From: Bacteroidales bacterium
Lineage (GTDB): Bacteria > Bacteroidota > Bacteroidia > Bacteroidales > WCHB1-69
Reading direction: 5' to 3'
Length of the DNA stretch: 61,044 bases
Assembly (NCBI GenBank): GCA_017617445.1
Contig: JAFZWE010000027.1
Coordinates: 1-61,044 of the forward strand
The notes below the pieces were generated by a model. It searched no databases. It was given only the letters and a program-made list of their open reading frames with translations, and had not been told where the DNA came from. The position numbers and the translations under genes were made by a program. Of the stretch, positions 43,121-54,300 are shown in pieces (positions within the stretch are counted from its first letter, which is position 1; the number at the start of each line of letters is the position of its first letter).

Positions 43121-43873
43121 TTATTTTCTAATGATTACGCCGTTGAACTGTGCTGTTGGTGTAACCACGACTTCATTGAGGCAGACATGGGGTGGTCGCG
43201 ATAGGACAAATTCTACGATTTGTGCGATGTCTTCCGCCACTAACGGATCATAGCCTGCATATACTTTGTCGGCTTTTTCTTTGTTCCCGTGGAAACGGAC
43301 CAGCGAAAAGTTGGTCTCTGCCGCGCCAGGGGAGATCATGGTGACTTTGATGCCATACGGGAGGAAGTCCGTGCGCATGGCTTTGGTCAGGGCGAGCACA
43401 GCGTGTTTGGTGGCGCAATAAACGCCGCCGCCGGCATACACCTCGTGACTGGCGGTGGAGCCCAGGTTGATGATGTGCCCTCTTTTACGCTCTACCATCA
43501 TGGGTGCCACCAGGCGGGTGATGTACAGCAGTCCTTTGATGTTGGTGTCAATCATGCGCTCCCAGTCTTCCAACGCTCCTGTGTGGATGGGATCCAGCTC
43601 CACGGCAAGACCAGCATTGTTGATCAGCACGTCAATGGGTCTGAACGTGTCGGGAATGGAGGCGATGGCTTTTTCGCAGGCTTCGGGATCTCTCACGTCA
43701 AATACTAACGGCAGCACTTCTGATTGCGTTTTCTGTTTGATTTCTTCGCACAGCTGATGGATTTTTTCACCGCTGCGGGCAGTGAGAATGAGCCGATGGT
43801 TTTGACGGCTGAGATTGCGGGCGATGGCTTCGCCGAATCCGGAGGAGGCTCCGGTGATGAGAATGTTTTTCAT
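43121..43873 (-). CDS. Short-chain dehydrogenase/reductase (YdfG-like)
   Basis: A classical SDR of 250 aa. It has the NADP-binding motif TGASSGFGEAIA at residues 7-18 with Arg downstream (LTARS), which favours NADP. The structural NNAG motif, the catalytic Ser in NLGSTAS and YCATK (Tyr and Lys) are all present. The arrangement SPGAAETNFSLVRFHGN is typical of the YdfG group, which oxidises serine, 3-hydroxypropionate and related 3-hydroxy acids. It ends the putative operon that begins with the acidic TPR gene, 12 bp after the NAD(P)HX repair gene. Confidence 0.92.
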   Translation of the reverse strand: MKNILITGASSGFGEAIARNLSRQNHRLILTARSGEKIHQLCEEIKQKTQSEVLPLVFDVRDPEACEKAIASIPDTFRPIDVLINNAGLAVELDPIHTGALEDWERMIDTNIKGLLYITRLVAPMMVERKRGHIINLGSTASHEVYAGGGVYCATKHAVLALTKAMRTDFLPYGIKVTMISPGAAETNFSLVRFHGNKEKADKVYAGYDPLVAEDIAQIVEFVLSRPPHVCLNEVVVTPTAQFNGVIIRK

Positions 43874-43885
43874 GATTTATTTGTT

Positions 43886-45484
43886 TTATTGATGATCAAT
43901 AATATGGTTCCTTAGGTGTGAGAAGGCAGCTCCCAGATGATCGATGATGTCGCTGGCAATCAGGCTTTCAGTGGATTGCTCGTTCAAGGCGAGGTCCCCG
44001 GCCAGTCCGTGAAGGTAGGGGGCTAATCGTGCTGTCGTCTCTGGAGTGTATCCTTGCGCGAGCAGTGCGAGGGTCAACCCCGTGAGCACGTCTCCGCTGC
44101 CGGCGGTGGCCATGCCGGGATTTCCGGTGGTGTTTACAAACAGCTGTCCGTCAGACAGGGCAGTGATGGTATGGGCACCTTTGAGCACAATGATGACACC
44201 GTACTGGGTGGCGGTTTTCACCAGCCGCTGGATGCGATCGAAGTCGTTGGCGGGCTTTCCAGCTATACGGTCGAATTCGCCGATATGTGGGGTGAGGATG
44301 GTGCGTGTGGGAAGATAGGAGAGGAGGGTTTTGTTTTGGACCAGCAGGTTGAGGGCGTCAGCATCCATTACCATGGGGACTGGAATTTCCGAGAGGCAGT
44401 TTTTGAGCAGGGCGGCAGTGCCGGCAGCGGTTCCGAGCCCCGGTCCGATGGCTAAGGCTTGAAATGCGGGCAGATCCTCCCACGCGAAAACGGTGTTGTA
44501 CTCTTCATTGCGGTCTCTGTCTATGATGGCTTCCGGACGGGCGATGGAGAGGGCGTCGGCAGCGTTGGATGTGGTGTGGACCGTGAGTTTTCCAATGCCC
44601 CCGCGCAAAGCCGCCCCGGCCGCCAAAACCGCGGCCCCGGGCATCTTCTTTGAACCGGCGATTAGCAAACCGTGTCCGTTGCTCCCCTTGTGTGCGAATT
44701 TCTGGGGGAGTTTCAAGGCATGGGCCGCCCAACCCGCATCTGTCAGCTCCGCGTGCCGCGTGAGTGCAGTTGTCCCAGCCGATACGTCGTCTTTCAACGG
44801 TGCGGGTAGCTTCAGGCCAATGTCCAGCACATGGACTGCTCCGACATACGGTCCGTTTTCGGGAAGAACATACGCCCATTTCATCCATTGGAATGTGCAG
44901 GTCGTTGTGGCGTGTACGCGGGGAGAGTTGTCCGGCGTGTGATTGTCTGTCATGAGTCCGGAAGGCACATCTACCGCCCATACTGGCACATGCAATTGAT
45001 TGATGTATCGGATGGCTTCGGCCTGTATTCCGCTGGCCGGTCGTGACAGACCAATGCCGAAGAGAGCATCTATCACCGCGATGCGAAGTTCGTCATTGCC
45101 ACAGAAGTCCGTAAGGGGATGCTGGGAAAATGTTCTGAAATCTGTGATGGGGAGCGTTTCTTGCTGTTTCAGCCTCTGGAGATTGGTGGCAAACTCTTCC
45201 GTACATCGGCTGTTCTCCTCCATGACGGTGACGACGATGATTTTTTCTCCGGCCTCGTGCAGCTTTCTTGCAATGACCAGTCCGTCTCCACCGTTGTTAC
45301 CATGCCCGCAGAAGATAAGGTAAAGTTCCGTGGGGTGGTGGAGTGTGGCTTTTTTTTGCAGGATGTGCTGTGCCATGACCGTGCCGGCACGTTCCATCAG
45401 GTCCAGCGAGGTGATGGGCTCCTCCAGCATGGTGATCTTCTCGCTTTCGCGAATTTGATTCCGGGTGAGGATGTAATTATTCAT
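43886..45484 (-). CDS. nnr: Bifunctional NAD(P)H-hydrate repair enzyme (epimerase plus dehydratase)
   Basis: Repairs hydrated NAD(P)H. The N-terminal YjeF/NnrE domain (residues about 1-210; LMERAGTVMAQHI, FCGHGNNGGDGLVIARKL, VDVPSGL) epimerises the hydrate. The C-terminal ribokinase-like NnrD domain (about 240-532; GLLIAGSKKMPGAAVLAAG, NPGMATAGSGDVLTGL) removes water using ADP. The frame is open far upstream, but those codons lie inside the previous gene; the ATG at 45484 overlaps that gene's stop by 8 bp and begins at the family N-terminus. Length 532 aa is normal. Confidence 0.94.
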   Translation of the reverse strand: MNNYILTRNQIRESEKITMLEEPITSLDLMERAGTVMAQHILQKKATLHHPTELYLIFCGHGNNGGDGLVIARKLHEAGEKIIVVTVMEENSRCTEEFATNLQRLKQQETLPITDFRTFSQHPLTDFCGNDELRIAVIDALFGIGLSRPASGIQAEAIRYINQLHVPVWAVDVPSGLMTDNHTPDNSPRVHATTTCTFQWMKWAYVLPENGPYVGAVHVLDIGLKLPAPLKDDVSAGTTALTRHAELTDAGWAAHALKLPQKFAHKGSNGHGLLIAGSKKMPGAAVLAAGAALRGGIGKLTVHTTSNAADALSIARPEAIIDRDRNEEYNTVFAWEDLPAFQALAIGPGLGTAAGTAALLKNCLSEIPVPMVMDADALNLLVQNKTLLSYLPTRTILTPHIGEFDRIAGKPANDFDRIQRLVKTATQYGVIIVLKGAHTITALSDGQLFVNTTGNPGMATAGSGDVLTGLTLALLAQGYTPETTARLAPYLHGLAGDLALNEQSTESLIASDIIDHLGAAFSHLRNHIIDHQ

Positions 45485-46967
45485 TTCTGTTGTTTTCATG
45501 GACATCCAACGGCTTCCCCTTGTCATCCTTGGCATTGAAGAGGCGTGCGAGGAAAAGCGGAAGTTTCCTTGTGATGTCAGGGGCATACCGCTGATAAAGT
45601 GTCCCGTCAGGATTGAGCAACATGTTGTCTGGCAACGTGGTGATTCCCATCTCATCCAGCCAGTCATAACAGTTGTTGAAATGTACGAAATGCCAGTCAA
45701 ACTGGCGGTACTTTTCCTTGAATTGCAGGAATTTGGAGAAATGAAAATCCAAGGAGACACTCACGAATTCGATTTGGCCTTTGTACTTTTGACTCAAATC
45801 CTGCAGGATCATCATTTCGCGGATGCAATCCGTACAGGTGGTGTTGAAGAATTGCAGAAAGACATATTTCCCTTTGAATTTTTCTGGATTGAATTGTGCA
45901 CCGCTGGCCTCTTTCATCTGTGAGATGCTGAACGGCGCTCCGTTTTCAAATCGGGTCAGATCGGCCAGCGCATCTGCAGCTATGTGCCTGTGTTCGGCAA
46001 AATGACTGTTGAGCTCAATGTTTTTCAACAATGACAGAATGTTTTCCTTGTTGAAATTATCGTTATCGTATAACTGCATCAGGTTCAGAATGATGACTAA
46101 TTCCCTGATTTTTTCGTTGACCAGCAGCTCATCCTTGCCCACCACATTGATCAATTGGATGAGACTTCCCTCTTCATTGATGCTCTTTCTCAGCTCTTGG
46201 GGGTTTATCTTTTTTGATTTCAGTAGATAGCTGTGATAAAAGGAGGTGAAAAAGTTCATGTAGGCGGGATTCTCATAGAGAATGTACTCATTGTCCAAAT
46301 ATTTATGGTATAGGGAATCCGGATATTTTTGGAGAATGATTTGTTCAATTGCGCCAAGGGAATAGTAGATGTATGATTTGTAAAAATTGGTGGGATGATA
46401 TTGGATGGGAAAGCGTTTCCCTATCTGATAGACAATGGAATCGTATTGGGAAGGGGTCATGTCACCAATGATATTGGGGGAGTAGAAGTCCACCACACGA
46501 TCCAAAGTGTTTTCAAAATGGTTGATTTTCAAATTGATGTCTTCTTTCAGCGTGGAATCGTTGTTGGAGATTTGCAGAAATCCGCCGTAGGCCATCGGAT
46601 CCAGTTGCTCAAATAGTTGGGGATCCATGTCTATGGTGAAATCATAGGTTCTGCCGGGTTCCACGTAGAATTCAGCTCGGGAAGTCCGTATGGAAATCTG
46701 TACCAGCTGGGGCTGAATAGCGTTATATGTCAGGTAAAATTTTCCTTTTTTGTCAATGATGTCTTTGGCTACCACCGTTTTGTGATAGGTCAGCATGTCG
46801 TCAAAAACCGTCAGTTGGATTTCGCAGTTTGTCGCAAAAGATGCCGTGCCCTGAATGGTGACAGGATATCCTTTTTGTGCAAAGGCAACGGGGAATGCAA
46901 TGCACAACCATAGCGTTGCCATGGCCATTTGTAGGAACTTCAAGATTTTTTTTGTATTATAATACAT
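45477..46967 (-). CDS. Exported thioredoxin-fold (TlpA/AhpC-like) protein
   Basis: A 496-residue exported protein (signal region ending VAFAQ). The N-terminal 300 residues include a DUF4369-like beta domain (YPVTIQGTASF; FYLTYNAIQPQLVQISI), then a helical linker, typical of Bacteroidetes TlpA-like proteins. The C-terminal thioredoxin domain (about 360-490) has the redox pair in FFNTTCTDCIRE (CTDC) and the cis-Pro in GITTLPDNMLL. It is probably a periplasmic disulfide reductase. The ATG at 46967 is preferred over one 15 bp upstream, but either is possible. Stop overlaps the next gene by 8 bp. Confidence 0.88.
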   Translation of the reverse strand: MYYNTKKILKFLQMAMATLWLCIAFPVAFAQKGYPVTIQGTASFATNCEIQLTVFDDMLTYHKTVVAKDIIDKKGKFYLTYNAIQPQLVQISIRTSRAEFYVEPGRTYDFTIDMDPQLFEQLDPMAYGGFLQISNNDSTLKEDINLKINHFENTLDRVVDFYSPNIIGDMTPSQYDSIVYQIGKRFPIQYHPTNFYKSYIYYSLGAIEQIILQKYPDSLYHKYLDNEYILYENPAYMNFFTSFYHSYLLKSKKINPQELRKSINEEGSLIQLINVVGKDELLVNEKIRELVIILNLMQLYDNDNFNKENILSLLKNIELNSHFAEHRHIAADALADLTRFENGAPFSISQMKEASGAQFNPEKFKGKYVFLQFFNTTCTDCIREMMILQDLSQKYKGQIEFVSVSLDFHFSKFLQFKEKYRQFDWHFVHFNNCYDWLDEMGITTLPDNMLLNPDGTLYQRYAPDITRKLPLFLARLFNAKDDKGKPLDVHENNRNE

Positions 46968-47001
46968 TGTATATATAAACAAACAATTGCTTGAAATATT
47001 G

Positions 47002-48255
47002 TTACAGTTTGCCTTTCAGTGCCATCAGTTCGTATTTGGCTTTCAATAATTGTATGGTGTGTACTTCCATAGCGATAACAGACTGTAATTCATCGTTTTG
47101 CTGTTTGATATAGTCAATAGCTGTAATGGTTCCGTTAAGTAGCTGTGTTGAGGCAGTCTGTTTGATTTCCTGATATTTCTGCGTGATCTGTTCGTCCAAA
47201 ATCAGCAGGTGCTCAATTCGATTGATTTCGTTGATTTTTTCCTGAATGGCAATCTGGTTGGCTTTTCTGAAGTCGGATTCTTGGCTTTCCAGAATGGATT
47301 TCTGCAGGTTGATGATGTCGCTGACACCTTTGCTGCGGGCCCAGTCAATCAAGGGGATGGTGAATTTGAGTCCGACGGCATAAAACCATTTGAAATTGGG
47401 GTCCAGTAGATTGTACGACGGTCTGCCATATCCTCCAACAGCCACAAACATGATTTTGGGGAGGCTCTTGGAGAGGTGGAGCTTGCGCAGGTATTCCAAA
47501 CTTTCCTTGGTGTTGGCAAATATGTTGAACTCTTCTCGGTTGGAGGAGATGTCGTTTTCCACTTCGGGAAGTTCGGGTACGGTGAAGTGGGTTTGTGACA
47601 GATCTTTGCCTGTCAGGATAGAGAGTGACGCGATGAGTGACTCCCTGTTGGCTTGCAGTTCGTCTTTCTGCTGTTGGATTTTCAAACTTTCCAAGTCAAG
47701 TTGTGCGATGGAATTGGCATAAACTACGCCGGCACGCAGCATGGCTTTCAGTTGGTCGGATTTCTCTTGCAACGTTTTTTCCACGTTGGTGAGAATCGCA
47801 ATCTGCTTGTCAATGATCAGCAGGTTGAGGTAAAGGCTGATGATTTGTTCTTTGATTTTGCCGATGGATATGTCCAACTTGCTGATTTCGTTTTTGTTCA
47901 GTAAACGTTCGTTCTTTCTTCCATAGGTGGCCTGCATGCCGTCAAAGACCACTTGCTGTAGGTTGAGCGATACATTATACATGTCATGTGGCATTTTTTC
48001 GTACCCAGGGACCGCTGTCGGGAGCTCCGTCACTTGCGACAGGTAGCCGATAGCGCCGTCAATTTGAAGACTGGGGTAGTAGTGGGAGGAGACATCATTG
48101 AGCTTGACTTGTAAAAGTTGCGCATTGAGTTCCTTTTGTACGTTGGCGGAGGATTGTGCGATGGCCAGTTGGGTGCACTCCTCCACTGTAATGCTTTCTT
48201 GTGCGATAGAAGTCAGACAAATGGAAAAGAAAATCAGAAAAAGAATACGTCTCAT
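47002..48255 (-). CDS. TolC-like outer-membrane efflux protein
   Basis: A 417-residue protein with a signal peptide (MRRILFLIFFSICLTSIAQ) and the two long heptad-rich helical halves of the TolC/OEP family (LNAQLLQVKLNDVSSHYYPSL, KANQIAIQEKINEINRIEHLL). It forms the outer-membrane channel of a type I or RND export system. No membrane-fusion or inner-membrane partner gene is adjacent. The start ATG at 48255 is set by the signal peptide. It lies 75 bp after the C25 peptidase, with a GC-rich hairpin between them. Confidence 0.9.
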   Translation of the reverse strand: MRRILFLIFFSICLTSIAQESITVEECTQLAIAQSSANVQKELNAQLLQVKLNDVSSHYYPSLQIDGAIGYLSQVTELPTAVPGYEKMPHDMYNVSLNLQQVVFDGMQATYGRKNERLLNKNEISKLDISIGKIKEQIISLYLNLLIIDKQIAILTNVEKTLQEKSDQLKAMLRAGVVYANSIAQLDLESLKIQQQKDELQANRESLIASLSILTGKDLSQTHFTVPELPEVENDISSNREEFNIFANTKESLEYLRKLHLSKSLPKIMFVAVGGYGRPSYNLLDPNFKWFYAVGLKFTIPLIDWARSKGVSDIINLQKSILESQESDFRKANQIAIQEKINEINRIEHLLILDEQITQKYQEIKQTASTQLLNGTITAIDYIKQQNDELQSVIAMEVHTIQLLKAKYELMALKGKL

Positions 48256-48290
48256 GGGGGATCTTTTATGGTTTTCTTTATTAAAATGAT

Positions 48291-48313
48291 GGGCCCGGCG
48301 GTTGGCCGGACCC
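48291..48313 (-). terminator. GC-rich hairpin between the C25 peptidase and TolC-like genes
   Basis: A 9-bp stem (GGGCCCGGC 48291-48299, GCCGGACCC 48305-48313) with one G-T pair in the RNA. The T-run after it on the minus strand is weak (ATCATTTT), so it may only partly stop transcription or stabilise the upstream mRNA end. Confidence 0.5.
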
Positions 48314-48329
48314 ATTCATTATGTTTTTT

Positions 48330-51300
48330 TTATTTTTTGACGATCTTCCCGATGGCAGTCGTCTGGTTTCCGTTCATGATACGGATGATGTAAATGCCGG
48401 GGGCGAGTTCGCCAATGTTGATTTGTGTATTGTCGCCTTCAATGCTGCGGCTCAGCACGAGTTTCCCGTAGGAATCGTAGATGTTAGCGGCTGTTGCTGT
48501 CATGTTGTCTTCCAACACGATGTTCACATTGTCGCTGGCCGGATTCGGGTAGATGCGGATGTTGCCGCCCTCCTGTTCGTTGATACCGGTGCCTGAGGTG
48601 ACAGTGAGTTCAATTTCGCTGGAAGCAGTCACTTCACCGTCTGTGATCTGGTGGGTCAGCGGGATGAGTGTGACAATTGGAGTGCTGGGATCCACCGTCA
48701 TTTCAAATTGAGAGGTGATGGTGGCCCCGCTCACTACGGTCGGGAAGGTGATGACCGGTTGGTCGATGGTGACATAGACGGAAGTGCTGGTCAGGGAAGA
48801 GATGACATTGGTGGCAGCGCGGGTTCCTTCGTTCACGCTGTATACGGTCACCTTCACCCGTTCGCCGGGATTGATGGTGGCGTCATTGTTTCCTGACAGG
48901 ATGCTTACCGAATAGTTGAGGTCCACGAAACTTACCATGCCAGCATTTTCTATCACCATGATGCTGAAGATGATGGAAGAGGTATCCTCATCGGCTGTCA
49001 TGGTGTGGGTGAACGTGATGACGGTGCTGTCCGGTGTGTCTGCGTCAATGTCCACGTCAAACTGGGAGTTGATGGAAGCTGCGCCATTGATAGTGCCGAT
49101 GGTTTGGCTGGGGGAGGCGATGATGGCGTAGGGAGAGTCGCTGGTCAGTGTGGAGATGGCGTTGTGAGCGTTGGCGCGCCCGTTGTTGCGGGTGTAAACG
49201 CTGATGCGCACGGTCTCACCCGGGTTGATTTCAGCATCGGCATTGCCGTTGATGACGGTTTCCCCATGGTTGACATCCTCTAATGCCACACGGGCCTCTT
49301 CTAAAACCTGAATGGTAAAGGAATAGGTATCGCTGCCGTGGATATCCGCATCTGCGGTATGGATGAAGGTGATGGCAGTGTTGTCCGGCGTGTTGGCGTC
49401 AATGCTGACGGTGAAGATGGTTTGTACAGTGTTATTTGACGCAATGCTGTTCACGGTCTGGTTCGGGTTGGTAATGGTAATGTACTGTGAACTGCTTGTG
49501 AGCATGGAGGTTACATTGGAAACGGCAGTTAAGCCGGGGTTCTCCGTGGTAATGGTCACTTCAATGGTTTCACCCGGGTTGATTTCGGCGTCCCCGTTGC
49601 CAACGGTGATGTCCACGCTGTGAGAGAGGTCATTTACCCAACCTGCATGTGCTGTGAAACTGAAGGTGTAGGTCTGCTGTGTCGGTACGCCAGACAAGAG
49701 GTAGTCGGCGGTCACGGTGCAGTTGATGAGTGTGCCATCGGCGATGGTTCCGATCTGTCCGGCGAAGATGCTGGCGAGGTCAAGCACTTGGCCACCCGCG
49801 ATGGTGGCAACTGTTTCGGTGGCATCGGTGAGGGTGAGGGCAGAAGAGATGGTGGACAATGTAAGGGTTACATCGTTGATGGCTGCGCCGCTGTTATTCT
49901 CGATGGTGACATCGAACTCAGCAGTCTCGCCTTCATAACCGTTGCTGTTGCTGTTCAGACCGGCAGCGGTGATGACGATACCTTCCGGCATGGGAGCGAT
50001 TTCTCCGTTGGAAGTGGGCCAGGTGATGTTGTCCAGTTTGGCGCAGTCAGAGCCGTATGCAGTGTTCTGTCCGCTGTTGTTTCTAACGTAGGCGAACTTG
50101 ATGGTGTGGGTGCCTGCGGTGATGGGGAAGGCATGATACTGCCAAGTGCAGGTGTCGGTGTAAGTGCCACCCCAGCCGCCTGAACTTTGTACACCGTTGC
50201 TGACCTCATACTGCTGTACGCCGTCAATGTAGAAACGGAAGAAACCATAGTTGGCTCTTGCCGCAACTTTGGAGTAGAAGCTGATTTCGCCATCGGTACA
50301 GTCGATGGTGAGCTCAAGTTCGGATTGTGTATTTCTGCGTCCGGCATTGCCTGACTTTGCATAGTAGTTGCCGCCGATAGCCTCGTTGGGATCATTTACA
50401 ATGGTCCACGGATACTGGCTGTTGTTGGTCCATTCGAACTGTGTGAAATCACCTGTCTCCCAATCTTCGGTGGCTTCTGAGCTGCCGACAGTCAGGTAGA
50501 TGGTGTCGGTGCGGTCGGCATTCGGGTCAGTGGTGCTGAAAATGTGATGGACGTAGGGGATGATCGTGCCTACGGGAACATCGCTGCCGATATTGATGGT
50601 AAAGGCGGAAGCATACTGGTCACCTGCCACGATGGTGCCGACATTGATAGTGCCGTTGACAACGGCTGCGGGTGTGTAGTAGGTGGAAAGTTGTGAGATT
50701 ACATCAGGAGCATCGGCACGGCCGGTGTTTTCGTCAACAATGGTCAGCACAACCGTCTCGCCCGGGTCAATGGTGTTGTCGTTGTTCCCAACGGTGATGG
50801 CGTAGCTGTCGCTGATTTTGACCAATCTCGGTGTGGCCACTTCATATACATTGATGGCTGCTGTATAGGTCAGGCTGGAGATGGTCCCATCGGAAACGAC
50901 ATGGGTGAAGGTGATGAGTGTGCTGTCAGGAGTGTTGGGGGCAATGGTGATGTGATAGATGGTGTTGGCCGTGGAGTTGGGTGCAATGTAGGAGATGGTC
51001 TCATTGGCATTGGTGATGGTGGCGTATGGGGAGGTGGTGTTTAACACGGAGGTGAGGTTGAGAAGCGGGTCGGGTCCCATGTTTTCCGTTGTGATGGTAA
51101 GGTCGATGGTCTCACCCGGGTTGATGTCTGCATCGCCGTTGCCCGTGGTGATGAGCACGCTGTGGCTGATGTCGTTCAATACTTCCGGTTCGGGGGCGAT
51201 TTCGCCGCTGTTGCTCGGCCAGGTGATGTTATCTACCTTGGCACAGTCGGAACCACCGTTCACAGACTGGTCTTTCGTGAAGGAAAACTTGATGGTGTGA

Positions 51301-54300
51301 GTGCCTGCCGTGATGGGGAAGGAGTAACGCTGCCAGGTGCAGGTGTCGGTATAAGTTTGGTTCCAACTGCTTCCTGTACCTTGCACGCCACCAGAGTAGG
51401 AGAGCTGCTCTGTGCCGTCAATGTAAAAATAGAAAAAGTCATAGCTTGGTTCTGATGCCACTTTGGCGTAAAAGCTGATTTCCCCGTCCATGCTGTTGAT
51501 GGACAACTCAAGATCCGATTGGCTGTTGCTCTGTCCGGCATTGCCCGACTTGGCATAGTAACTGCCGCCGTGTGCCTCATTGGGATCGTTGACGATGGTC
51601 CACGGATAGTTGCTGGTATTCACCCATTCAAATTGTGTGAAAGTACCGCTTTCCCAATCTTCTGTGGCATCAATGCTGCCCACTACCAGCCAGATGGTGT
51701 CCAGGCGTGAGAGGGCGGGATTGGAGGTGCTGTAAATGTGGTGGTAGAAGGGAATCATCGTGCCTACAGGAACGCTGTTGTCAATGTTTATGATGAAAGA
51801 GGAGGAGCATTGGCCTTGCGGATTCATCGTGCCGATATTGATGCTTCCGTTTATGATCGGGGTGAGGGGATAGTAGGTGGAGAGTTCGGAAACCACATTC
51901 TGTGCGGTGGCGTGGCCCGCATTCTCGTCAATGATGGTGAGGTTGACTGTTTCGCCTGGGTCAATGATGTTGTCATTATTGCCATTCACAATGGTGTAGC
52001 TGTCGCTGACATAGGCCAACAGGGCATCTACTAACTCCAAGTTATAGGTATAGGTGGTGGTCTCTGCATTGCCGTTGCTCAGGTAGCTGACGGTAAATTC
52101 AATGGGAGCGATGTCGCCGTCGGCGATGGCTGTGCTTACGTTGAGTGCAAAGGCAGCGTTCAGGGTACGCACGTCACCGCTGTTCACGGTGCCAACTTGC
52201 TCTTGGAGATCGGTCAGGGTGATCTGGGAGGAAGTGGTGGCCGCGGTGATCCGTGTGTTTGTGGCGGCATCAGGATAACGGTTCTCGATGGTTACGTCCA
52301 AGGTGAGATGGGCACCTGCAGTGGCTTGTGTGTTATTGGTGACGGCCACGTCAGTGATGGTCACGCGGGCTCCTTCACCGGCCATGGCATTGATGGTGGT
52401 GAAGGTGGTCTTGTAGTTCTGGGCAGAGGCGGCCAGTTCGTAGGTTTCCCCAGCACTCATGGCCGGGAAGGTGAGCGTGCAGTTTCCGTTGCCATCCGTC
52501 AGCACTGCCGTGATGAGGGTGAGGTTGCGTGTCAGTGCCACGTAGCTGTACGGTGCACCGGTGGACACCGTGAAGGTGGTGGTGCCGTCAAGGGCCTCGT
52601 AGGTGTTGTTCACGGGAGCATTGTTGTCAATGCGGATGGTCATGTCGGCGGGCTGTCCGAGCCACGGCATCACCGACGGGTCTCCCATCAATTCGTAAAT
52701 CTCCCAGTAGTATTTCACGTAGCTGTTGGAAGCACCGTATTTTGCGTGAACAGCCATGTTGCCGGCATAGTTGATGGAACCTTGTGTCACGTTCCAGTTG
52801 GTGAATGCTTCGCCGTGGGTGTGGCACATCTTGTCGTAAGCGCCAAGGTTGTTGGCATCGTAGGTGGTGAGGTTACAGTTGGTGCAGCTGGTGCTCAGGT
52901 TACCGTTGCGTACGCCGACAGCCCAGTAGTAGTCGTGGTCCCAATAGGTGTAGTCGGTACCACCAATGTAGCCAACGGCGCCTTTGTTGGTGGCGCGCAT
53001 GATGGCCTCACCGAAGCATTCGCTCTCCTCAAACTTGTTCGACTGGCAGCAGTTGCCGACGAGGAAGCCGTATTTGCCAGTGTTGTTCAGAGAAGAGATG
53101 TGGGAGGTGGTGAAGGCGGGGTCAGCCCAGCCAGCAGAGCTGCAGTGTGCAGAGTAGTTGGCGTAGCCGGTTCCGTTTGAAAGTTTGGTGCGGATGGTGG
53201 CATCATCGGAGCTGGCGTGCGGGTTGTAGTAGGAGTCGGTGGTGGTGAAGAAGGTGGCGGAGTAGTTGTCCTCAAAGTAGTGCATGGCGGGGTTGGCGTG
53301 GCTGTAGCCGTAGTCGCCGCTACTGCCTCCGTCGTTACCGGCCACCAGCAGGCAGCGGTCAAGGTATGACAGGTCGGAGCCCATGGTGAGTTGCTCGTAT
53401 TTCAAGGTCTTGTCAATCTGCGGAGTGAGTTGTGATGTGTTTTGGGCTGAGAAACGTCCCCAGTAGCAGTCAGGAACGTCGTCATTTCCTAAAATGGTGA
53501 AGTAGTACAAGTCGGTGATATGGCTGTTCATGCTTTGTCCGCTGTAGGTCGGAATCTGCGCTTGGTCGCCCACCAGCAGCACGTAGGTCGGTGCCGGGTT
53601 GTCGTCGGTGGCGTTGTTGAACAGGGTGGTGATGTAGTTTTTGATGGCTGTGGTAGTGGTGCCGATGGTGCCGGTGTAGGCAATCTCTACGAGGAAGCCT
53701 TTGCGGCGTTTCCAATCAGCGAAAGCGTCTAACTGTCCGTTGAATATATCATTTGCAATGATGAGCATTTTCACCGGACGGGTGGAGAGTGCGTCGCGGA
53801 GCTGTGCGCTCTCAATGGTGTTGACGAGCTGGGCGGGACGGCCAAACTCGGAACTCCCGTATTTGAGTTTCAGTTCGCGGGTGGCGGCCATGTCAACATC
53901 ATCGTAAGTCACGGTGATGGTGATGTCTTCATAGATGGTCACCGCCTTGGTGACGGGGTTCACCTGAATGGGGCTGATGACGATGTCGGCCATGCAGACA
54001 TCACGGGCGATACCGGCCTTGTTGACAATGGCCAGAGGCATGCCATAGGCTGCATTGGTACGGTAGGTGGCCTCATCTTTCACAAAAGGACGGTCTCCGG
54101 TGTATGACTTGTGGTACAACGGCTGGGTGGGATAGATGTCGTGTCCGATGCCCGCTTCTTCCGCTGTCAGGGTGCGGATGTTTCCTGCCGTGGCAGTCAC
54201 ATGCAGCTCACCGCAAACGGGGATCTCAATCGTTTTGATGATGATCGGCAGTTCGGGCTTGCCAATGTTTTCCGTGCCTTGCGCGGCACCGTCCAGCGTG

